Made by a program: the position numbers and the translations under genes. Shown here in pieces: positions 13,172 to 24,577 of a DNA stretch of 64,000 bases. The DNA is taken from positions 682,001 to 746,000 of the forward strand of contig JACGCN010000011.1 in NCBI GenBank assembly GCA_014905825.1, read 5' to 3'. This DNA is from Lyophyllum atratum. Its lineage: Eukaryota > Basidiomycota > Agaricomycetes > Agaricales > Lyophyllaceae. Below the pieces are notes generated by a model that searched no databases, was not told where the DNA came from, and was given only the letters and a program-made list of their open reading frames with translations. The number at the start of each line of letters is the position of its first letter. Position 1 is the stretch's first letter.

Positions 13172-14768
13172 GAGTATAAATATGTTTCGCAAAGTCTTAG
13201 TTCAGGACTCCTAATACGGCAATGATGCCATTAATAAGGGGTCTTTATGGGACTTATCGGAGCTCATCGGCCTGGGCCCGACGAAAGTTGAGGACAATTT
13301 GGCAACCGCGGCATTGCAGCTAGACCGTCAGAACGTTCAAGTTGATACGGCGATAGCAGGACGTCGGAGGACGTCAGTGACCCACGCGCCAGATGAGAGG
13401 AGGTGCAAGCCAAGCGGGGGTCGAAATCGTCGGAGTTGACGCACCCAACCTGAGGGGACCCAGGTCAGACCCAGGTCGCCCGCGTAGCCACGACGGTCAC
13501 CCGAGGTCGCTACAGAACGTTCAAGCTGGTAAAGTGATTGACGATGTCGAAATGCCCTGCTACCTCGTTTCCTCGCCTTACTCGGTGAATACCTCATGCA
13601 TCCTCCAGTTCCTAGTCCAATGTTCACCATTGACTAGAAATCTCCGAGTCTAGACTACTTTTTGAATCCTCTGTAAGTTACTAAATGGTCCATGTCATCG
13701 AGATATTGAGTCACGACCTTACGCATAGCCAGCTTAACCACTGTCGCCTTCCGAGATCAGCTCAAGACGTCCAAGCTTGTGGCACCTTCCATGGCCTTAC
13801 ATCGGCCTTACATGCGCTGCCTTTGAGAGGCTTCAACTCGAGAGTCGGAGTCGACTGAAGTTCATCGACACCCGTAACCATCTCTAGTTGGCAAACCTAT
13901 CATGGTAGCTCGGTTTGTATGACTTGTAATTACAGTAGAAAATGGTGAGTTATAATGCCTCCAAAGCTTGCGGAACAGCCACCCTTCCATGTTCGTTTCA
14001 CGTAGCTCTTCCTACGTCAAAGGGATCTCCACGAACGTCGCCCTCTTTATTCTTCCGCTACCGTATTCTCCGCACCTCTTACCATGTCGGCGGGCAGGCA
14101 AAAAGCTGATGGCTGACCACTATAACTAGTAAGTTCCTTTTGCTGGCACCATCATCCTTATGTTGATAGGACAATAATCCGCGCGTAGTGAAGTCTAGGT
14201 ACATTTTGCTAAGACTAGCGCAGTTTTCAAAGCGCAGGTTGAAGCTACGGACGTGCTTTCAGCGTTGCCGTAATATGACGAGCCAGCCTGGTTTTGACGC
14301 ACTGAATGGTAATGGGCAATCACATCCTACCATACAATGAGTTTTTACGCTTACATATAACGCAGCAACGAGATGATGTATCGCCGCCGCCGCGGGGATC
14401 CGTCACCATCGGCCATAACTTCGATTACGCCTTCGCGCGTTTAAACCTCCTCAAGGTAGTCAATGCAAGACAGGGTTAGGACGCGACCTGGTGCTTGATG
14501 GGACGTTCTGGCTTTCCGTCGGAACTTTTGCCGAAGATTGCTGATGGGAAAGGTATGTATAGCGCATCGAGGAAGTTAGAGGGGAGATGTCTTCCAATTT
14601 GGCAAGCTGGTCCAAGAGGCACGACAGGTACGACAGCCAAGCCCCATGATGCTCCTGGGCCCTTATAGTACAGCGCGTACTTATAAAAGTCTGCATCTTG
14701 TGTCCCAATCAGTCGCTATCACTTGCTACCTCTTGCTTACAACAGCTGCTCAGTCCTTAAGCGAAGAT
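13172..14768. other. Intergenic stretch with a GC-rich segment flanked by direct repeats
   Basis: No gene is recognised in 1.6 kb. A GC-rich segment at about 13340-13510 is flanked by near-identical cagaacgttcaag sequences (about 13330 and 13513). The rest is unremarkable and contains only short shadow frames. Confidence 0.45.
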
Positions 14769-15927
14769 ATGGCTTATACAGGGCCTCCCCAGAACTTCTT
14801 TTGCGATTCTTGCACCCAAACTATCCTGCCAACCGACCCCAGGATCCATTGCTTGACCTGTCACGATTATGATCTCTGTGCAAATTGCGCTATCGGCGAG
14901 AGGTTCACCAAAGGACATATTGGCTCTCATAATATACAGGTATTCAAGGCGAGTGGAGGAGGACCTAATCAACCAGTTTTATCCACCAACACCATCGTCT
15001 ACACTCACGGCCCGCCCAATTACCCAAACCCGTCACCTAACCAGCCACCTCCCAACTATACGCAGTATGGTCAGGGTCCTCCACCGCCGATTCCACCTCG
15101 CGCCGCGAATGACACACACTCCCGATCGGTATTCCCTCCCGCTGCTGCTCCCACCTTGGGTGGTTCAGGATGGCAACCATTTTTCTCCCCTGATATGACT
15201 CCAACCCAAACGTATACAACACTTATGAACGATATCTTCTCATATCTCGATCCCGCGAATACAGGTAATCTCCTTCCAGAGACCTTCTCTCGCTTCCTCG
15301 ACGATATGGGATATCTAACACACGAGAATGCTTGTGAGTACCTCCTCGTCCTTCCCCCATCTATATTGATACACTTGCCTCCAGGGAAAACCGGACTGAT
15401 CGCCACATTCAATATGTCGCAAGAATCCAACGCCGACAAGACTCTCAAGAACGCCTTTGACCTCTTCTCTATCGATCACATCCTCCTGCAGCGTGTCCAG
15501 CCACCACACGTCGACCGCACCGGTCTTACCTCCACCCTCCGAAGCGTCCTAGGTGGCTTCTCCCCGTCCTTCCAAGCTCCTAGCCCACCCATGCCCGCTA
15601 TCACGCGGAAAGGCTTCGTCGACATCACCGTAATCGAGGTGCTTTGTGACCCGTCCCGTGAGTGGGGCAATCTCAACCGCATGCTGCGCAAGTATGACCT
15701 GCCGCGGTATCGGGGATGGGGCGATCTGCCGAGGAGCGTGCTCCCAGTCCGTCCCGGATCAGGCGATGCTGAATCGAGCCGCCGCAGTGACGGCGTTTGC
15801 GAAGCAGAAGGGGGAGAGGGAGATTGAAGCTGCACGTGCGAATGCGATGTTGGCTGCCAGAGGGCAACAGGCGGCGATTGATCTGCTCAGCGATACAAGG
15901 CATGAGTATAGGTATACCTATTACTGA
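14769..15927 (+). CDS. ZZ-type zinc finger protein with EF-hand-like segment
   Basis: The ATG at 14769 gives MAYTGPPQNF followed by a ZZ finger (CDSC, CLTC, DLCANC, GHIGSH), a domain that binds N-termini or histone tails in other proteins. A Pro-rich linker (PPNYPNPSPNQPPP) follows. Next is an EF-hand-like DPANTGNLLPETFSRFLDDMGY and a conserved C-terminal part (FVDITVIEVLCDPSREWGNLNRMLRKYDLPRYRGWGDLPRSVLP). Exon 1 is 14769-15333 and exon 2 starts at 15385. After RSVLP the frame that opened at 14769 runs into a Ser/Arg-rich end at 15827. The neighbouring frame continues as a coherent helical tail (DQAMLNRAAAVTAFAKQKGEREIEAARANAML) to 15927. I infer a 1-nt frame break near 15745. An upstream in-frame ATG at 14646 is less likely. 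Confidence 0.75.
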
Positions 15928-16455
15928 GATCCTTGTTTGTTCCCGAGCGCCACTTGTCCTGTTCAATGAACCCATTACCAACTGCTGCCCAGCCACTTCG
16001 GCGAGGCAGTCCAGTCAAGACAGTGGCCCCGAGGATCAGATGTTTGAGAATAATGCAAGGGTGCATGCAGAGTGCCGGGCACTCTTGGACGTGGATTAGT
16101 GATGTCCAGGCTGCTCCATCCCACCCAGATGCGAGCTGTGTACTGAATGATATGTAAGGCCCCTTCGCGTATTTGTTGCTCATGCCCATGTTGAGCGCGC
16201 AGAACCATAGGTTGGGCGGCAACAAGGACCGAAGAAGCTCCTATTGTGATTATCCAAAAAATAAATTGATAGCGTACATTTGGGCCTGCAAACAGCCGTC
16301 TTAAGGAGAAGTCGCGTATAGCTCAACCCACGATGGGACCAATAAATATCAATGGGAGCTAGGATATCACTCCAGAATGAGACAGAGGGCGTTGAAAGAT
16401 GTCGACCGGTTGGCGAGATCTCGGAATGATGCCATTCACAGCGACTACCCGTTGG
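15928..16455. other. Intergenic, 3' flanks of two convergent genes
   Basis: 528 bp between the ZZ-protein gene and the convergent F-box gene. Only overlapping short frames without domain content are present. Confidence 0.5.
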
Positions 16456-18207
16456 TTAAGGGAGTAGTGCTATCAACGGAGGAACACGTCTCCAAGCCTC
16501 GCCATACTCGATGTTTTCCGGAGAGAGATGACGTGTTCCACGAGAACTTCTATAACAGTGCGGTAAGCTCAACGAGGTCAGGCCAGGAAACACCAAGGGG
16601 ATCATGGTGGCTAACTCGTCGTACTCAAGCAAAGGCGAAGTACAGAAATCGAGGGAGCGAATGCTCGGCGCAACAATGGAGCCGATGGTGGCGAATGTAG
16701 GCAGTTCCAAGGCATTAACGCGCAGCTTGACCTTTTCGAGGTGTTGGCAAGATTCGGCGAGGTGAAGAAGGCCATTGAACGTAACGAGCGGAATAGTGTC
16801 TGTGGTGTTATCGGAAAGGTGGAGGATGCGGAGGCGAGGCCAAGCCTTCGAGATTTCCTTCATGTCGGTATCACAAATCTCGAGGGAGAGGTCGAAGTCG
16901 ATCTGGAGGTGGGATAACGAATCGAAGTGGAATAAGAAGCCGAGTGTGAGCGACGTTAACCGAAGGGGGGAGTGTGGATTGCGTATGTCATCAAACTGCA
17001 ACATACGGAAGGCTTTCAGAGGGCTGCTCCCCCGATGTATATAAAGATCCTTGAAAAATGGTTCCAGGCTCCAGTCACCCCCTGATTTAGACTGTACCAC
17101 AGACAGCGATTCAAGGCACTCGTATCCCCGACGTGCCATGAGCTTCGTACAGGCTGACAGGTCATCGACGTGAATCTCGAAATCGACGACATTGTTAAAT
17201 TCTCTTCCGGATTGAACCGTTGCGGTGAAGCGTGAAAGCTCATGAGAAAGAATAGCAAAACTGAGTTTTTTCAGTCTGGGCATGGCAGATATGTCGGATA
17301 GAAGGGTGTGTGTGGAGTCGAAGTTATGCGTGTCAAGAGTGTGGAGATTGTAGAAGCTGTGATAAAGCTCCGCCATTGGGGCGAGTGAACCATATCGCCG
17401 TTTATGTCGCGAGAGATTCGGTCCGAGGGTAAAATTCTCCAGATTAGAAGTATAGGGCTCTAATATGGCTGCCACATTTTTCCAGCCCGTAAAACTGGCC
17501 ATCCTATCCTCCCAGCTTGTGACGTCGATACGCCAATTAGACGTTCCGATATGGATGCTGCGCAGGCTGTCACCGACCGTTAGGCGCGCATACACCCCTT
17601 GGCCGGTGAAGTGTTCCAAGTCGATGGACAAACGATGGAGCTTTGGTAATAGAGATCCGTAAAGAGCTTCCTGCGATAGAAGGGTCGAGAAGACTACGGG
17701 GTGGATGGAAACCTGTTCCTCCTGATGGGGGAAAATTATCTCTTTGATGCGTGAAGAATAAACGTGTAAACGTTGATAGTCCGAGGGGCTTATGGCTCTG
17801 TGGAGGATCTGTAGTTCTGTTCGAATGTCCGTGTCATTGTGAAAAGGTGGAGGACGTACAAATGCTCCAGGCTCCGACGAACGACCAAAGCCTCGCATAC
17901 ATTTCAACAAAGGCAAGAGCGATGTTTGAGAATACCACAAGGCGTCAAGGGCAGGGCCAGATAATGTCCGACAGGTTCTCGCGACGTGGGCTAGATCCTT
18001 CGATCCATAGCGTGGCCATACACTGGCATCGTGGTGGAGGAGGTGAGAGAAGATATTGGCGAGGATTTCTGGAATTTGGAGGCATCGATGCATGACCGGC
18101 CTGACCGTCGCCCGCTGACGCTTGCGGAGCAGCAGAGAAGCTGGCGGAAAACGATCAGGGGAACTAGAGATAGGTGGTCGTGTCACCTTGCGTGCACGAC
18201 CGTCCAT
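16456..18207 (-). CDS. F-box/LRR-like protein, intact single exon
   Basis: A continuous 583-aa frame without introns. After a basic N-terminus the F-box reads HRCLQIPEILANIFSHLL then HVARTCRTLSGPALDALWY. The remainder is a series of irregular leucine-rich segments such as LPKLHRLSIDLEHF, LENFTLGPNLS, LSHLQIDFDL, WPRLRILHLSDNT and LEKVKLRVNAL. Proteins of this shape are large, fast-evolving families in Agaricomycetes and are predicted adaptors of SCF (Skp1-cullin-F-box) ubiquitin ligases; the target is unknown. It is the intact relative of the pseudogene at 11124-13045, in the same orientation and 3.4 kb away, consistent with local duplication. Confidence 0.85.
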   Translation of the reverse strand: MDGRARKVTRPPISSSPDRFPPASLLLRKRQRATVRPVMHRCLQIPEILANIFSHLLHHDASVWPRYGSKDLAHVARTCRTLSGPALDALWYSQTSLLPLLKCMRGFGRSSEPGAFVRPPPFHNDTDIRTELQILHRAISPSDYQRLHVYSSRIKEIIFPHQEEQVSIHPVVFSTLLSQEALYGSLLPKLHRLSIDLEHFTGQGVYARLTVGDSLRSIHIGTSNWRIDVTSWEDRMASFTGWKNVAAILEPYTSNLENFTLGPNLSRHKRRYGSLAPMAELYHSFYNLHTLDTHNFDSTHTLLSDISAMPRLKKLSFAILSHELSRFTATVQSGREFNNVVDFEIHVDDLSACTKLMARRGYECLESLSVVQSKSGGDWSLEPFFKDLYIHRGSSPLKAFRMLQFDDIRNPHSPLRLTSLTLGFLFHFDSLSHLQIDFDLSLEICDTDMKEISKAWPRLRILHLSDNTTDTIPLVTFNGLLHLAESCQHLEKVKLRVNALELPTFATIGSIVAPSIRSLDFCTSPLLEYDELATMIPLVFPGLTSLSLPHCYRSSRGTRHLSPENIEYGEAWRRVPPLIALLP

Positions 18208-18538
18208 AGTGATGCTGGCTGTAAGTTGGTAGATAGATTCGAACTAGAAAATTGTCGGCATCCCACTTGATATTTTGGTGCCACTGGGATCAAACTGGGA
18301 TACTTTATGAAAGCATTTCCCAATCAGCAAATAAACAAAGACGCTTGGTGTTAGTATACTTGAGACTCATATCCTCCATATTCAAGTATCAATTACGGTG
18401 CCCTGTACATACACTGGCTCTATGCAACATCTATCCAAGTAGTTCCAGCGCACCCGATCTCAAGTAGGAATAAGATACACGGAGGGACGCTGACTGTTAG
18501 GGGGTATATATAGCTAGGTGAAATCCAAAAATCCATTA
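18208..18538. other. Upstream region of the F-box gene / 3' flank of the transporter gene
   Basis: 331 bp without coding signal. A TATA-like ggtatatatagc lies near 18502-18515. Confidence 0.5.
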
Positions 18539-19924
18539 TTACTTAGGTTTGTACTCTTTGCCCGATTCAACGTCGTCCATTTTAACGCGTTCATAGGAAG
18601 CAGTCGCCAAGGACGGCTTTTGAGACTCTTTGTGCTTCACCCAGGTATAGTAGACGGAGCCGAGGAGGATGATAGCGATGGATGAGGCACGGCCGCTGTT
18701 CCGAGTGTGATTAATTGTTAGGGAGCCGAGAAAATGATAGCGAGGGACGCAGGGACATACGTTGTGATAACATCGTGGAAGAGCCACATTCCCAACAGGG
18801 AGGCGGCGACACCACGTACGGCGGAGGAGACCATGTGTGTAATAGGTGAAGTCACTTTGATGGAGAGCAAACTGGCTATGCTCATGAGGAAACCAAGTAC
18901 GCCCTGTAACATAGATTGTCATTTTCGACGTCCAACAAACAGAGGCCTAATGCGCCACTTACGGTGACGAGAGAACCCCATAGGAACGTAGATAATGGAC
19001 TCATGCTTCCATCCAGGTTCGCAGCCGTATCGCCGTTGAAAAGATCCATAATGCCGGAGCCTTCGCCAAATAGGATGCAGAGCGGCAGGAGGATGATGGC
19101 GCTCCACAGGTTGGTGTACCACGAGAGAAGGAGGGCGCTTCCGTCAACGACATTGAGGGCTTGCTTGATCACGACGGAATGTGTGGCCGTGATGACGGAG
19201 CTGGCAACTCCGAAGCTGATGCCGATCAAGGAGACGGATGTGCCGTCGAGGAAGACACCGACGAAGAAGCCCATTGTGACGATAGAGCAGGCGATAAGGA
19301 TGAGGAGCGAGGGACGCGTATGTAGGACAACAAATGATGTTCCGACTGTGAAGGGCAGGACGAGGCCTCGAGCGACTTGGTAGAATGATGCATCGACGTA
19401 TTTCAGAGTATAGTTACTGAAGCTGCAGGATGGAATGTCAGAACACGTTTTTGTGGGAGGATGACGCAAATACCTGAGGCCGACAATGTTCAAACCAATC
19501 ATAGGAATAAGCCCCTTACTGACCTCGGGCTTGAATGCGAGCCGGTCGGGCAGTAACCGCATCGCGTCAGAGGCCACGAACAGCACGACTGCGATCATGA
19601 GCTGCATCCAGAGGAAAAACAACGGTGCCTCGGTTGTGTTGAGTACCCATTTGTTGCTTTAGAAAACATGTCAGGCTCTTAGAAGGAGAAGCGATAGCTT
19701 AGGTGGACGTACGCCATAACCATCTGGTGGAGCAAAAATTCCCATAACTTTAACAAACCTACTAGACGCTGATATTGGCTTAAAACTTACCCCGAGGGCG
19801 GCCACAAGATAGAAAATAACGACTCCCGTCTGAAGAAGTATTGATTATCTCCCCAAGACACTGGGAAAGTTCGACATACCACGAGTCCTCGTGAGGCAGG
19901 TTTTGTGGAGTCTGCGGAAGCCAT
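18539..19924 (-). CDS. Nucleotide-sugar transporter, GDP-fucose transporter type (SLC35C1-like)
   Basis: Seven exons close in phase: 19880-19924, 19791-19829, 19713-19723, 19474-19656, 18963-19422, 18761-18903 and 18539-18695, giving 345 aa. The third exon is only 11 nt; it is needed to build ALGMVMANKWVLN, the conserved first-helix motif of drug/metabolite transporters of the SLC35C/E kind. Other family blocks are NYTLKYVDASFYQVARGLVLPFTV, GVFLDGTSVSLIGISFGVASSV, SALLLSWYTNLWSAIILLPL and SPITHMVSSAVRGVAASLLG. About ten hydrophobic segments are present, with a polar C-terminus ending EYKPK. The best match from memory is SLC35C1, the Golgi GDP-fucose/GMP antiporter, and the nearby GMD and GDP-fucose synthase genes support that. 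Another nucleotide sugar cannot be excluded. Confidence 0.8.
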
Positions 19925-20193
19925 GCTCGAAGAAGTCAGTGGGCGTTTGCGCAGGACAGGCGACCGAAAGGTGGGCAGGCGCTGCCTAGAAAGCGGGCTC
20001 TTGCTGCGAGAAATGGTGAGGAGACGTCGACCCGGTGGCGAAGGTTGAAAGCCTTGGGACAGCGGGACTTAGAGCTTGAGTGACCGCAGTGTCACAACAA
20101 CCATCACTGCGGTCGGCTTCTCGGTGAGTTGCCGACACGCGACGCGTTTCATTCTCAACTTCCAGCTTGCTTCCACCATCCCTAGCACATAAT

Positions 20194-23116
20194 ATGTCTG
20201 ACGATGAGGACAGAGGCTCTATGCCACCGCCGCCAGTGATCCAGGATGCCTGTTAGTATATTCGAGTCATTGGAACATGACAGCGCTTTCAACTGAAAAG
20301 TTTGTCTCAAGCTGCGGACGACACTATTCGGATACTTCTGGCTACAGACAATCATATAGGGTACAATGAACGAGACCCAGTCCGAGGTCAAGATTCCATC
20401 AATACCTTCCGTGAAATCCTTCAGCTGGCCGTGAAACACAATGTGAGTGGCTATTCTCATACATTGTTCGTTTCTCATCTGAAGATGCGCAGGTCGACTT
20501 TGTGCTGCTTGCTGGGGACCTGTTCCACGAGAATAAGCCGTCTAGAGATTGCTTGTATCGAACCATGGCACTGCTGCGCGAATACACGATGGGCGACAAA
20601 CCTGTCCAGCTGGAACTTTTGAGCGACCCAGAGGAGGGGAAGGCTGATGGATTCTCGTTCGTCCTCTTTGCGTTTTAGAGTCAAATAACACGACTAACAT
20701 GGAGCAGATTTCCTGCCATCAATTATGAAGACCCCAACTTCAATGTCGGAATACCTGTCTTTTCAATACACGGGAACCACGATGATCCACAGGGTGCGGG
20801 TGCTGTATGTAACATCTGTATACAATCCTTATCTACACTCAATACTTTCCTAGGAAGGGGCCCTTTGTGCTCTCGACGTGCTCTCTGTCTCCGGCCTGCT
20901 AAATTATATGGGAAAGAGCGACCTCCCCATGTCGGACGCCGAAGCGCCCACTACAGGACTCGCAGTTCGCCCAGTGCTTCTTCGCAAGGGCACCACCCAC
21001 CTCGGAATGTATGGTATAGGTAACATCAAGGATCAACGGATGCACTTTGAGCTGAGAAGTAATCGTGTCCGGATGTTCATGCCCCGTGACAAAGACAATT
21101 GGTTCAACATCCTCCTGCTTCATCAGAACCGGTGAGCGATCCAAGATCTCGGAATTTCCTTCTGCTTATCCGGATGCGACAGTGTGAAACATGGGCCACA
21201 AGAATCGGTCCCAGAAGGCATGTTCGACGACAGCATTGATCTTGTAGTGTGGGGCCACGAGCACGATTGTAGAATCGTTCCCGAGCCAGTCGCCGGGAAG
21301 AACTACTACATCAGCCAACCAGGATCGTCTGTCGCGACGTCGCTAGCAGATGGGAGAGGCCATCGAAAAGTCAGTTCCATGTTGACTTGGAACTTGCAAC
21401 AATTAACAGACGGTGATGTTGCGAAGACACGTCGCGCTCCTGCAGATACAAGGGAAAGAGTTCGAGATGACGCCTTTACCATTACGAACCGTTCGGCCAT
21501 TCGTCATCGAAGCAATCACGCTGACCGAAGTGGCGGAAGAGGAGGGGCTTGACATTTCTGACCAGATGGAGATTTCTAAATACCTGAAAGCTAAGGTTCA
21601 TTCGATATCCCACTGTCTCTAGCGGTTGCTAAAGCAAGTATGTCTTAAGGTCAATTCGCTAATCAACCAAGCTAATGAGCAATGGGACGAACGGAACGCC
21701 AAAGCAGTGGAAGAAGGGGAGGAGGAGCTACCGCGAATGCTCCCCCTCATCCGCCTCAAGGTGCGTTGCTTACACCCTTACCATCTCAAAACCTCCCTCA
21801 CCTCGTTCTTTATGACTAGGTCGACACAACCGGCGTCAGCGAAATGTCCAACCCCATCCGCTTCGGGCAAGAGTTTCAAGGACGCATCGCGAACCCGCGC
21901 GACGTGCTCGTCTTCCACCGGTCCAAGAAGCTCGGCACCAAAGGCGGGAAGGTTGCCATCGACCAGCCCGAGCTGAGCATCGACGACCCGGACCTGAGCA
22001 TCTCTGAGAAGCTCGCGAAAGTGCGTGTGGCGACGCTAGTGAATGAGTATTTGGCGGCACAGGAGCTGCAGCTGCTCGGGGAGGTGGGCATGTCGGATGC
22101 GATCCAGATGTTTGTGGAGAAGGATGATATACATGCGATTCAGACGTGAGTACCTCGCTGGGGGGGTGGATGTATGGAGATGCTGATAATTGAGGGGTCC
22201 AGGCATGTGGCGAAGTCGTTGAAGGCGTTGATGAATAACGTGCAGGGGAGCGAGGAGATAGATGAGGAGGAGGTGGAAGATATGGTAAACTTCCCTTTGT
22301 CCATGAATGTCGTACCATGTTTCTCATTCCTATCCAAGCTCATCAAAGCCAAGGAGCAGCATGAAAAGGAGTACAAAGAGAAGAACAAAGGGAAGGCCTC
22401 TGCCGCCCAGGTATTTTTATCCCATCGCCTCCGACTGATTACACCTCTCATGACATTCTCACAGAAAAAGGGCAAGGGCAGATCCAATGCGACGCCGAAC
22501 AATCCGACGACTCCATGATGATGGACATCGATGCCGGCGGTGCTGGCGGCTCCGACTTTGAGGAACCCGAATCCGATGTTCCTGCGCCCAAGAAGAGGGC
22601 GGCGGCTGCTAAGCCGAAAAAAGGCGCCTGCCAAGGCACCAGCAAAGAAAGCGCCTGCGAAGGGGCGGGGGAAGAAGGCTGTTGTCGTAAGTCTTGCTTC
22701 GGCATGGCTGTTCTTATCCTGATCATGCCTGTGCAGAGTGACGACTGATGAGGATGACGTGATCGAGCTCGATGATGATGATGAGGAAGAGGAGGATGGT
22801 GGCTAAACCGGTGAAGAGGACGAATCGGGCGTCAGTGTTAAGGTTGGTTTCGTGTTGGTTGGTGCTGGACTGCGTATTGACCTTAAGCTACGTATAGTCA
22901 ACCAGCTAAGAAGGCACCTGCGAAGAGGAAGGCAGCGACGCCGGTGCCTAAGCAGTCGCAGCTGACGTTTGCTCCTGCTGCTGGGCGCTCTTCAACGAGG
23001 GCTGCGGCGACGAAGGCGAGGGGAAAGATGGTGGTGAGTTGTTTTTATATCGAGTCGTCTTTCTTGCGGGTCTGATACACTGCATTACATAGGTGAGCGA
23101 TGATGAAAGCGATTAG
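20194..23116 (+). CDS. mre11: MRE11 double-strand break repair nuclease
   Basis: Nuclease subunit of the MRE11-RAD50-NBS1 complex, which processes DNA double-strand breaks and telomeres. Exons 20194-20251, 20312-20442, 20493-20656, 20708-20804, 20854-21131, 21183-21369, 21410-21595, 21650-21760, 21820-22145, 22203-22284 and 22339-22410 close in phase (564 aa). All phosphodiesterase motifs are present: [38 protein letters not shown] and [10 protein letters not shown]. The C-terminal capping domain and a GAR/acidic-type tail follow. The tail is troubled. The last coherent pieces ([69 protein letters not shown] at 23116) lie in different frames or behind an in-frame TAA at about 22804. The nuclease core is certain, the true C-terminus is not. 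Confidence 0.93.
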
Positions 23117-23507
23117 CTCGAATCTAGCATGGACCATGTATACATAAGGACTCTCATAATGATACGAATGGGGCACGGGGTCTAGTCGAACCCTCCATGC
23201 AGTATATGGGCCTCTTTCTCGATGTCTGCGTGAGATCTATTAACTGTTTTGGAAAAGATTTAGCGGAGGGATCCACTTCTTAAATAACCTCGAATATCTC
23301 TCATTCGACGAGTTGCCCTCGTACTCTCTTACCCCATCCGACCCCCGAGAATCTCGCCTTCTTGAAAGCCATCCCTCAGCTTCTGTAACACGCATAGCAG
23401 GAATCAGCATGTTCGATTCTAACGTGAATCTTTGCCCTTGTTCCCAATGGCGTATTTTAAGTGGATCTGTTTTCAGAGTATCACCCTCCGTTCTTCAAAT
23501 TCCAGAG
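23117..23507. other. Intergenic between MRE11 and small membrane protein
   Basis: About 390 bp. The open frame of the next gene extends back to 23313 but without a membrane or domain signal; it is probably 5' UTR. Confidence 0.4.
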
Positions 23508-23969
23508 ATGAACAACGATTTTCTTACCCGCGCAATTGTCTATCTAGCCATATTCCGGGCCACGGCAGCGATACTTTACTCGTCAATATTTCTGATTTAC
23601 TTCAGACCAGCTCCCACCAGAGACGCAAATTTCGCGATGGTATGGTTCAAGGTTGCTGATGCTTGTATTTTAGCACGCTGTAAGGTTATGATCGAGCGGA
23701 AGTCTCTCATCGGATTGGGTGACTGATGACTCGTACGCAGGGCGGTCTTGCTTCTTGTGGTTTCTTTATTCTGTTCTGTGTGGCGTAGTGGTTTCTCCTT
23801 CGCAAGCGCTGCGGGAACCCAATGCAACTCGCCTCTAGCCTGTGGACTCACATTTCGCCTCATCATAACGAGCGTCTCATTTCTAGATCTGATATGTATC
23901 GTCTGCACTTTGAGGAAGTTGAAGTGTTTCAGGAAGCGTGCTCAAGGAGCCCTGACTTCCGCAATATAA
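23508..23969 (+). CDS. Small multi-pass membrane protein, function unknown
   Basis: Two exons join in phase (to 23679, then 23741-23969). From the ATG at about 23508 the product opens MNNDFLTRAIVYLAIFRATAAILYSSIFLIYF, a first hydrophobic segment. A second (WAVLLLVVSLFCSVW) spans the splice junction. Then come a loop with two cysteines (GTQCNSPLACG), a third segment (RLIITSVSFLDLICIVCTL) and a basic tail. Upstream in-frame ATGs at 23409 and 23313 would add non-hydrophobic residues. I do not recognise the family. The clean splice and the membrane pattern on both sides of it are the main support. Confidence 0.5.
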
Positions 23970-24577
23970 TCAAGCAGATCCTAGAAACACAATCATAGAG
24001 CTCACAAAATAGACTAATTACTATCTGAAATTTGATGTAAACAAGACTTTTGAATAACCTTTACATACATGATGTGCTGGAGACAAAGAATGAACCCTAG
24101 TTGTCGGCGAGTTGACATCAGAATTAAGTTCATGCAATGTAGAGAACGTCGGAAAATGTCGTAGAAGCATATCTCGAGCTTTTCGAGATGTACTTTCGGT
24201 GGGAAGGCCGCGAGCCAGCAATCTAAGACGTTATGCGACCCACACTGACGGCCTTTGCGGTATTTAAGTCGGGGAAGGCGACTGAAGGCAGGAAATGACT
24301 GTTGGTAAATCTCGCTGCTAGACCTCCTTTCTTGTAGACTTGATGAGCTGATCGCGGGCTAGGCCAAGATGACAAGAACATCTGGAGAAGGCTGGGATGG
24401 AGGGCAACTTCAAGTTAAACTTCGAGGTTCGAGATAATTGTAAATTTACTGTAATGTAAGAGCCGGCCCGGGGTCCACGTGACAGCTTCTAATTTGAGTT
24501 GCAAACTTGCAACGGACGACAACCACGTCTGAGATCTCGCCACTTCCCCTCCTCCCTCATCCTCCCTCATCCTCTCC
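23970..24577. other. Intergenic, upstream of the Arf GAP gene
   Basis: 608 bp, AT-rich, without coding signal. A cctccctcat motif is duplicated directly before the Arf GAP start codon (about 24551-24570). Confidence 0.45.
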
